Source of the DNA: Verrucomicrobiia bacterium
GTDB taxonomy: Bacteria; Verrucomicrobiota; Verrucomicrobiia; CAIQCK01
Length of the DNA: 9,671 bases
NCBI GenBank assembly: GCA_026417675.1
Contig: JAOACV010000046.1
Span: forward strand, 1-9,671
Direction of reading: 5' to 3'
Shown here one piece after another: positions 1-4,514 of the stretch. The notes below the pieces were generated by a model. It was not told where the DNA came from and ran no database searches. It worked only from the letters and a program-made list of their open reading frames with translations. Numbering within the stretch: position 1 is the first letter of the stretch; each line of letters opens with the position of its first letter. The translations under genes and the position numbers were made by a program.

Positions 1-241
1 CTTTGACATCGTTCTTCTTCACCTCGGGCAACTCGGCCTTGATGAGGAATTCCTTGTCGTCCTCGGTGCTGTCCACCAACGGCGCCCATTCGGCAACCGT
101 GATCTCTTCTCGCCCCTCGCCCCGACGGGGCACTGTCTCGCCTAAGAATCGAGCCAGCCGGTTGCGCATCTCGTCCAGCTCGCGGAACGGGTTCCACTCA
201 GCCACTTCCCTCCACGGATTCCATCGCGTCAAAGCACTCAT
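1..241 (-). CDS. Hsp20/alpha-crystallin family small heat-shock protein, N-terminal part
   Basis: An open frame read leftward from ATG at 241 runs off the window edge after 80 residues. It begins MSALTRWNPWREVAEW and continues through a Pro/Arg/Glu-rich linker to APLVDSTEDDKEFLIKAELP, followed by EVKKNDVK. That is the usual start of an Hsp20 protein: a short amphipathic N-terminal arm with NPFRELDEM, then the first strands of the alpha-crystallin domain (D-x-x-E-D-D-K-E-F-x-I-K-A-E-L-P). The family consists of ATP-independent holdase chaperones that form oligomers in the cytoplasm and bind unfolding proteins. The start is fixed by an AAAGGAG ribosome site seven bases upstream. The rest of the alpha-crystallin domain and the C-terminal I-x-I motif lie outside the window. 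It is divergent from the SGNH gene. Family assignment is secure; the exact paralogue is unknown. Confidence 0.93.
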   Translation of the reverse strand, partial: MSALTRWNPWREVAEWNPFRELDEMRNRLARFLGETVPRRGEGREEITVAEWAPLVDSTEDDKEFLIKAELPEVKKNDVK

Positions 242-248
242 TGTCTTG

Positions 249-255
249 CTCCTTT
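249..255 (-). promoter_or_regulatory. Ribosome binding site of the hsp20 gene
   Basis: Read on the minus strand this is AAAGGAG, seven bases before the ATG at 241. It is a near-consensus Shine-Dalgarno sequence and decides the start of the Hsp20 reading frame. Confidence 0.85.
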
Positions 256-281
256 CTTGACGGAAGTTGTTTGATTCCCCT

Positions 282-308
282 GCCTTGGTCTCCGTCATTG
301 TCCAAGGC
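282..308 (-). repeat. Inverted repeat in the hsp20 leader
   Basis: GCCTTGG at 282-288 and its exact complement CCAAGGC at 302-308 flank a 13-base loop, about 40-67 bases before the hsp20 start. In the hsp20 transcript it would form a 7-bp hairpin. Small heat-shock genes often carry RNA thermosensors in the leader, but this hairpin does not itself cover the AAAGGAG site, so any such role is only a guess. Confidence 0.4.
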
Positions 309-406
309 GGAGGACTCGCAAGCACCGGCTCGCGAGCGGTCAACTTCCCGACTGGCAGCGGGTGTGCCACCACCAGCCGACAGTGCGAAGTTTCTGAAAT
401 TCAGGC

Positions 407-460
407 TGTTAGAAAAAACCATCCGCTTGGAAAAAACGCCACGGCTGGAAAAATCTGACA
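407..460. repeat. Three tandem 18-base A-tract repeats
   Basis: Three adjacent 18-base units start at 407, 425 and 443. Their cores are TTAGAAAAAAC, TTGGAAAAAAC and CTGGAAAAATC, each at the same offset within its unit. A fourth related core, CTGGAAAATCC, lies at 478-488 but out of register. The units differ outside the core, so this is a set of repeated sites rather than an exact tandem repeat. They lie between divergent genes and could be protein-binding or bent-DNA elements, or the remnant of a dispersed intergenic repeat. Function unknown. Confidence 0.55.
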
Positions 461-475
461 CACGGGGGTGTGTCA
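456..475. repeat. Perfect inverted repeat TGACACAC-GGGG-GTGTGTCA
   Basis: Two exact 8-base arms (456-463 and 468-475) surround four G residues. The symmetry fits either a dimeric regulator's operator or a short RNA hairpin. It overlaps the end of the third A-tract repeat. No U tract follows on either strand, so a terminator is unlikely. Confidence 0.5.
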
Positions 476-615
476 TCCTGGAAAATCCATGCGCATAACC
501 GCTTGGTGGCTGCGATCAAGTCAAAGCCCTGTTTCGGCGGCAGCGCCTCTGCCGAGGCGGTGAACCTTTTTCTTGTGGCGCGCGGGTGGCGGGTGGTGGC
601 AGGCTGGTGCTTGGC

Positions 616-1476
616 ATGAAAAAAATCATCAACCTCACCTTTCTCGTTTGCCTCGCGCCGTCGCTCGCTGTCGCCGACATGATGAAGGACTCGCCGTTGA
701 AGTTTCCGGAGAAGGGGGCGCTGAAGGCGAAGTGGCCGCCCGATGTGAAGACGGAGCATAAATCGCCGGAAAAGGACTACTCGATCTTCGGCACGCCGCA
801 GCGGTCGTTGAAGCAGATCGCGGAGATCCAGGCGGAGATGCCGAAAGGCGAGTTCACGCCGCCGAAGCCGGACTGGACGCACCTCAAGCGCACGCGCCGC
901 ATTCTGACCGAAGGCGGCGACCTGCACGTGCTGGCGATGGGCGACAGCATCGTTGCCGACACGATGCGCTCTGGCTGGCTGGCGAAGCTGGCGGAGGCTT
1001 ATCCGAAGGCGAAGATTCGCGGCACGGTCTATGTGCGCGGCGGCGGCGGTTGCCAGCATTACAAGGAGGAGGGCCGCATCCAGAAGAATGTCGTGCCGCT
1101 GAAGCCCGACCTCCTGTTCATCGGCGGCATCAGCCAGCGCGACATCGAAGCCATCCGCGATTGCATCCATCAGTTGCGCGCGGGTTTGCCCGAAGTGGAG
1201 ATTTTGTTGGCGACCGGCGCGTTTGGCTCGACCGACCCTCGCGACGCCGAGGCGATGGCCAAGGCGAAGCATTCCGGCACGGGCGAATACGGCGCGGCGT
1301 TAAAGAAGCTGGCGGCGGAGCAGCGTTGCGCCTTCCTCGACATGACAACGCCGTGGATGGAATACATCCGTTCCACCAAGCTTCATCCGCACATCTTCTA
1401 CCGAGACCGCGTCCACGCGAACGAAATCGGAGAGCAAATCCTGTCAAAGATTCTGATGGAGTTCTTCAAGCCGTGA
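616..1476 (+). CDS. Exported SGNH/GDSL-type hydrolase
   Basis: The product (286 residues) starts with a signal peptide, MKKIINLTFLVCLAPSLAVA, probably cleaved near residue 20. This is why ATG 616 is preferred over the in-frame GTG at 586, although no clear ribosome site is seen. After a Lys/Pro-rich linker comes an SGNH fold: block I at LAMGDSI (nucleophile Ser111), a glycine-rich segment VRGGGGC (140-146) near block II, LLFIGGISQ (167-174) at the position of block III, and block V at YRDRVHAN with Asp264 and His267. The usual block III Asn is not obvious. SGNH enzymes hydrolyse acyl or acetyl esters on carbohydrates, lipids or peptides; the substrate here is unknown. The stop codon overlaps the GTG of the next gene (GTGA), indicating coupling with the concanavalin-like protein and the sulfatase. 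This points to deacylation of a sulfated or decorated glycan outside the cytoplasm. Confidence 0.85.
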   Translation: MKKIINLTFLVCLAPSLAVADMMKDSPLKFPEKGALKAKWPPDVKTEHKSPEKDYSIFGTPQRSLKQIAEIQAEMPKGEFTPPKPDWTHLKRTRRILTEGGDLHVLAMGDSIVADTMRSGWLAKLAEAYPKAKIRGTVYVRGGGGCQHYKEEGRIQKNVVPLKPDLLFIGGISQRDIEAIRDCIHQLRAGLPEVEILLATGAFGSTDPRDAEAMAKAKHSGTGEYGAALKKLAAEQRCAFLDMTTPWMEYIRSTKLHPHIFYRDRVHANEIGEQILSKILMEFFKP

Positions 1477-2113
1477 CAGCGAAACGTCTTCGGCCCCTTA
1501 CCCTTGCCGTCTTGTTGCCCGCGTTGCTCGCGACACTGCGCGCCGACGAGGCGCCAAAGGCAGCGGCGAAACGCACTGTGCTTGAAGAGAAGTTCGACGG
1601 GGAACTCTCGAAGGATTGGTTCTGGGGTCTCGGCACGTGGATCGCAAAAGGCGGCGTGCTGCGCGGCTTCGAATCCGGCCCGCGCCGCCACGGCCCGGTG
1701 AAGATGCGCCGTTTTCCGCTGCGGGATGGCAGCGTGGAGTGCGAGTTCCGGCTGGATGGCAAGGCGACGTTTGCGGGTGTCATCTTCAACGGCTCGCAGG
1801 AACGCGGCCACATCGTTCACATCGTCATGGGAGGGGTCAGCTCCGTCTCCTCGCGCATCCGAAGAAAGGCAAGACCATCGAGTTGCTCAAGCAACCCGCC
1901 ACGCTCGCTGCCGGCCAATGGCATCAGGTGAAGATCGAGTTCAAAGGCGCGACGCTCACCGCGACGGTCAACGACAAGATCATCACCGCGACCCACTTCT
2001 GCATCGCGGAAGAAAAACTCACCTTCGGCCTCGGCGGCGACTCCGGCGGTCCTGAAGGCGAAAAGGCCGGCGCACTGGAGTTTCGAAAACTGAAAGTCAT
2101 TACCCAGCTATGA
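1473..2113 (+). pseudogene. Exported concanavalin-like (3-keto-disaccharide hydrolase/DUF1080-type) protein, frameshifted
   Basis: Reading from GTG 1473 (overlapping the SGNH stop as GTGA) gives a signal-like N-terminus, TLAVLLPALLATLRA, then FDGELSKDWFWGLGTW, GGVLRGFESG and GSVECEFRLDG up to HIVHIVMGG near 1832. From there the sensible sequence continues in another frame: LRLLAHPKKGKTIELL, AAGQWHQVKIEFKGATLTA, FGLGGDSGG and LEFRKLKVITQL, ending at TGA 2111-2113. The first frame instead runs into arginine/serine-rich nonsense and stops at 1931. The total of 641 bases is one short of a whole number of codons, so a single missing base in GGGAGGGG (1829-1835) would explain it and restore a 213-residue protein. 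The pattern W-x-V/A-x-x-G-V-L-R-G and the W-H-x-V-x-I strand are typical of this beta-sandwich family, known from exported sugar-binding or sugar-hydrolysing proteins. The break may be a real mutation or a sequencing/assembly error. Confidence 0.75.
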
Positions 2114-3582
2114 GAACCATCCCTGCTCTCTTTGCGTCTCTTTGCGTTCTCTGCGCCCATTCCGCCGCCGAGACCAAGCCCAACGTTCTGTTCGTCGTTT
2201 CCGACGATCTTGACTGCCGGATCGGCTGCTATGGTGATCGGGTTGCGAAGACGCCGAACTTGGACCGGCTCGCCGCGCGCGGCGGGCGGGTTGATCGGGC
2301 GTATTGCCAGTTCCCGCTCTGCAATCCGACACGCGCCTCGGTGCTATCGGGACGTTATCCGACTTCGACCGGCGTGCTGGACAACGACACGTGGCTGCTG
2401 ATCGAGCCGGGCCAGCAAACGCTGCCGGAGTTCTTCGCGGCGCACGGTTACGCGGTGGAACAGATCGGCAAGATTCATCACGCGAGAAACCAAGGTTTTC
2501 GACCAGGTGAACCGAAGCCGGAAATAAAAGCCAAAGGCAAGTCCTTGCCCTGGTTCACGCCGGAGGAGCGCGCGCAACAGCAGGCTGAGGATCCGGAGTA
2601 TTGGGACAAGCATCACTCGCCTTACCGCAACCTCGTCTGCAAGAACCCGGCGCAGTATGCGTGGGCCAACGAGTTCGGTCCGCTCCCGGCGGACGATCGT
2701 GGGCCGGACGCGCTCTTCGCCGACAAAGCCATCGCCTCGATGCGGAGTCGGGCCGCCGACGGCAAACCGTTCTTTCTGGCCGTCGGTTTCCTGAAACCTC
2801 ATGTGCCGCTCAAAGCACCGAGGCAATTCTTCGATCTCTACGATCCCGCCGCGATGCCGTTGCCGCCGGATTTTGACACCGAGCCGCGCGTAATCCCCGG
2901 CGTGCCGCGTGATGAGTTTCGGCAGAATCTGGACTTGTTCACCTCGCGGTCTTTCAGCGTCACCGAGGCGCGCGAGGCGATGCGGGCCTACTATGCCTGC
3001 ACGAGCTACATGGACGCGCAGCTTGGGCGGTTGCTCGACGAGTTGGAGAAGCTCGGCCTCGGCAAGAACACCATCGTCGTGGTTTGGGGCGACCACGGCT
3101 GGCACTTGAGCGAGAAAGGCATGTGGGCCAAGGGCACGCTGTTCGAGGTCTCGGCGCGCGGGCCGTTGATCATCAGCGACCCGCGGCGCAAATCCGCCGG
3201 CCGCGCCTCGCGCCGCACAGTGCAATATCTCGACCTGTATCCAACACTGGCCGACCTCTGCGGACTGCCGCAGCCGAAACATCTCGAAGGCGCGAGCCTC
3301 CGCCCGCTGCTCGACAATCCCGACGCGCCATGGGACCGGCCCGCCTACACGGTGCAAGTGCGGGGCTGGTTCCTCGGCCGCAGCGTGCGCACCGAGCGCT
3401 GGCGTTACACCGAATGGGATGAGGGCCGCCGCGGCGTCGCTCTCTACGATCACGACAACGACCCGCATGAGATGCGCAATCTCGCCGCCGACGCGAAGCA
3501 CGCCGACACGCTGGCGCGATTGCGTAAATTCTTGCGGGAAGGGCCGGTGTCCACGCACATCGGGACGCCCAAGACGCAATAG
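2110..3582 (+). CDS. Exported sulfatase, iduronate-2-sulfatase-like
   Basis: The 490-residue product has a signal peptide (about residues 1-20, ending AHSAA) and then a full sulfatase domain. NVLFVVSDDLD gives the metal-binding Asp32/Asp33. LCNPTRASVLSGRYP holds the CxPxR signature, with Cys71 as the residue converted to formylglycine. IGKIHH gives Lys121 and His123, VGFLKPHVPLKAP gives Lys229 and His231, and VVWGDHGWHLSEKGMWAKG gives Asp328/His329 and Lys341. The C-terminal part (RTERWRYTEWDEG, LYDHDNDPHEMRNLA) is the normal small subdomain. The KPHxP motif and overall order suit iduronate-2-sulfatase-like enzymes, which remove sulfate esters from polysaccharides. Being a Cys-type enzyme it needs a formylglycine-generating or anSME maturase encoded elsewhere. 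Its ATG overlaps the preceding stop (ATGA), and translation is probably coupled. Exact substrate is not predictable. Confidence 0.95.
   Translation: MRTIPALFASLCVLCAHSAAETKPNVLFVVSDDLDCRIGCYGDRVAKTPNLDRLAARGGRVDRAYCQFPLCNPTRASVLSGRYPTSTGVLDNDTWLLIEPGQQTLPEFFAAHGYAVEQIGKIHHARNQGFRPGEPKPEIKAKGKSLPWFTPEERAQQQAEDPEYWDKHHSPYRNLVCKNPAQYAWANEFGPLPADDRGPDALFADKAIASMRSRAADGKPFFLAVGFLKPHVPLKAPRQFFDLYDPAAMPLPPDFDTEPRVIPGVPRDEFRQNLDLFTSRSFSVTEAREAMRAYYACTSYMDAQLGRLLDELEKLGLGKNTIVVVWGDHGWHLSEKGMWAKGTLFEVSARGPLIISDPRRKSAGRASRRTVQYLDLYPTLADLCGLPQPKHLEGASLRPLLDNPDAPWDRPAYTVQVRGWFLGRSVRTERWRYTEWDEGRRGVALYDHDNDPHEMRNLAADAKHADTLARLRKFLREGPVSTHIGTPKTQ
2127..2155 (+). repeat. Tandem decamer repeat encoding the sulfatase signal-peptide core
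   Basis: TCTCTTTGCG occurs twice in tandem (2127-2136, 2137-2146) and is followed by a shortened copy, TTCTCTGCG (2147-2155). It encodes the hydrophobic core LFASLCVLC of the sulfatase signal peptide. A 10-base period changes frame with each copy, so every copy codes for different residues. Confidence 0.6.
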
Positions 3583-3614
3583 GCGCCCCCGCGGCAGGCG
3601 GCGGAGCGGACGGA

Positions 3615-4307
3615 TCAAGTCCCCCCGGAGCTTGCCAGGATGAGGTCGAGCGCCTCGGCTTTGAGGGTCAAGGGAAACACCAACGTCCGGAAAAGATACT
3701 CGGCCACATCCGGGTCCAGCTTGCTGGCAATCGCCTTGGACCTGACCCGCACAGTAACCGCGTCCTCCTGCTCCTTGTCTCTGAGCAGCGCCATCAAGCC
3801 GGGGACGTCTTTTCTGCCAATGGCGTCCTCGTAGGCGGCGAGCGTGTCGGCGTCGGCGTCCGCATTTTCGAGCTTTGTCCTTCCCACGGAGGTTCCCGCT
3901 TCGTGGATTCTCTCCGACAAGAACCAAAGGGCGTCGAGGTCCCTGACAAACGCGGCGTCGTAAGTTTTGGGATCGTCGCCGGGCGGGCAGATTTCACGGA
4001 GAAAGCTCACGTAGGCCTGCCGAATGTCCTGCGTGAGGTTTGGCAGGGAACGCTTCACTCTCGGCAGCCAGAGTTTGCCCAGGGGCCTTTCCCCGCGCGT
4101 GTAGTCACCGGCCAACGCTCTGCGCAGTTCCCGCCCATAGAGCTTGAACTCGAACCGACTCATCCCGAACCGCAAGCCGTTCTCGGCGTAGAGACCGCCG
4201 TCAAAAGGAAGGCGTCGGCGATGGGCAATCGCCCGCAGAATGGGGTCTTCCCGCCCAGCCAATTGCTGTCGCAGCGTCGGTAGTGGGACGGTGGCCGTGT
4301 TGCGCAT
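3615..4307 (-). CDS. Chorismate mutase of the eukaryotic AroQ-beta (yeast Aro7-like) class
   Basis: The 230-residue product has no signal peptide and aligns, from memory, with yeast chorismate mutase along most of its length. Examples are TLRQQLAGREDPILRAI against IRDELVRMEDSIIFKF, RDLDALWFLSERIH against RDIECLQSLSRRIH, a gap-free match starting at KDVPGLM against KDVEGIM, and FPLTLKAE against IPITKEVE. Catalytic positions appear conserved: Arg13 (yeast Arg16), Arg133 (Arg157), Lys145 (Lys168, with one residue inserted), Glu181 (Glu198), Thr214 (Thr242) and Glu218 (Glu246); Asp177 replaces Asn194. The enzyme would convert chorismate to prephenate for Phe/Tyr synthesis in the cytoplasm. The segment corresponding to the yeast 220s loop is about eight residues shorter, so tryptophan activation as in yeast is doubtful. 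The gene is monocistronic, convergent with the sulfatase and divergent from the HzsA-related gene. No clear ribosome site precedes the ATG. Confidence 0.85.
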   Translation of the reverse strand: MRNTATVPLPTLRQQLAGREDPILRAIAHRRRLPFDGGLYAENGLRFGMSRFEFKLYGRELRRALAGDYTRGERPLGKLWLPRVKRSLPNLTQDIRQAYVSFLREICPPGDDPKTYDAAFVRDLDALWFLSERIHEAGTSVGRTKLENADADADTLAAYEDAIGRKDVPGLMALLRDKEQEDAVTVRVRSKAIASKLDPDVAEYLFRTLVFPLTLKAEALDLILASSGGT

Positions 4308-4328
4308 CGTTGGTCTTGCTGTGCGGCG

Positions 4329-4356
4329 ACTATATCACGCTCGCGGCAATGTTCAA
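4329..4356 (-). promoter_or_regulatory. Candidate sigma-70 promoter of the chorismate mutase gene
   Basis: On the minus strand TTGAAC (complement of 4351-4356) and TATAGT (complement of 4329-4334) are 16 bases apart. The -10 matches TATAAT at five of six bases and the -35 matches at four. Transcription would start near 4322, about 15 bases before the ATG at 4307. Confidence 0.45.
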
Positions 4357-4479
4357 TGACCACTATCATGCTGCCACCCGCCGGGGTCTCGCGCCGATGA
4401 AGTAAGAAACTTTCGGATGCGCGGCCCGCTCGGCGCCAATCCTTTTCGGAGGGACTTCACGGCGGCGCGGGGCTTGTGC

Positions 4480-4507
4480 TTGACCGTGCCGCGCTTCGTG
4501 ATAAAGA
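4480..4507 (+). promoter_or_regulatory. Weak candidate promoter before the HzsA-related gene
   Basis: TTGACC (4480-4485) and TAAAGA (4502-4507) are 16 bases apart. The -35 is good (five of six) but the -10 is poor, and transcription would begin almost at the ATG 4515, giving a leaderless message. The rest of the divergent gap (4308-4479) shows nothing better. Confidence 0.2.
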
Positions 4508-4514
4508 AGACGCC

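Larger units (their letters stand above)
242..615. other. Divergent intergenic region between hsp20 and the SGNH hydrolase gene
   Basis: No credible gene is seen in this stretch; open frames crossing it have no family-like sequence. It should hold the control regions of both divergent genes. Structured elements visible are: an inverted repeat GCCTTGG/CCAAGGC (282-288 and 302-308) in the probable hsp20 leader; a small palindrome CTGAAATTCAG (394-404); three 18-base A-tract repeats (407-460); an inverted repeat TGACACAC/GTGTGTCA (456-475); and a hairpin CGGCAG/CTGCCG (538-554). I could not find a convincing sigma-70 or sigma-32 promoter on either strand. The 538-554 hairpin and the G-rich run after it (570-605) give no terminator-like U tract on the plus side. 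Confidence 0.6.

Noticed and set aside
409..1272. Minus-strand open frame of 287 codons across the SGNH gene and the intergenic repeats
   Set aside because: No recognisable domain, arginine-rich low-complexity composition, and it opposes a gene with a signal peptide and catalytic motifs.
1827..1840. Programmed -1 ribosomal frameshift in the concanavalin-like gene
   Set aside because: The codons GGA GGG GTC do not form an X-XXY-YYZ slippery heptamer and no downstream pseudoknot is evident; a one-base loss is simpler.
3583..3614. Bidirectional terminator in the 32-base convergent gap
   Set aside because: GC-rich with a small CCGC/GCGG pairing only; no stable stem followed by a U tract on either strand.
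2344..3927. A 527-codon minus-strand open frame antisense to the sulfatase and overlapping the chorismate mutase gene
   Set aside because: It is Arg/Val/Gly-rich without family motifs, overlaps two well-supported genes, and long open antisense frames are expected in GC-rich coding DNA.
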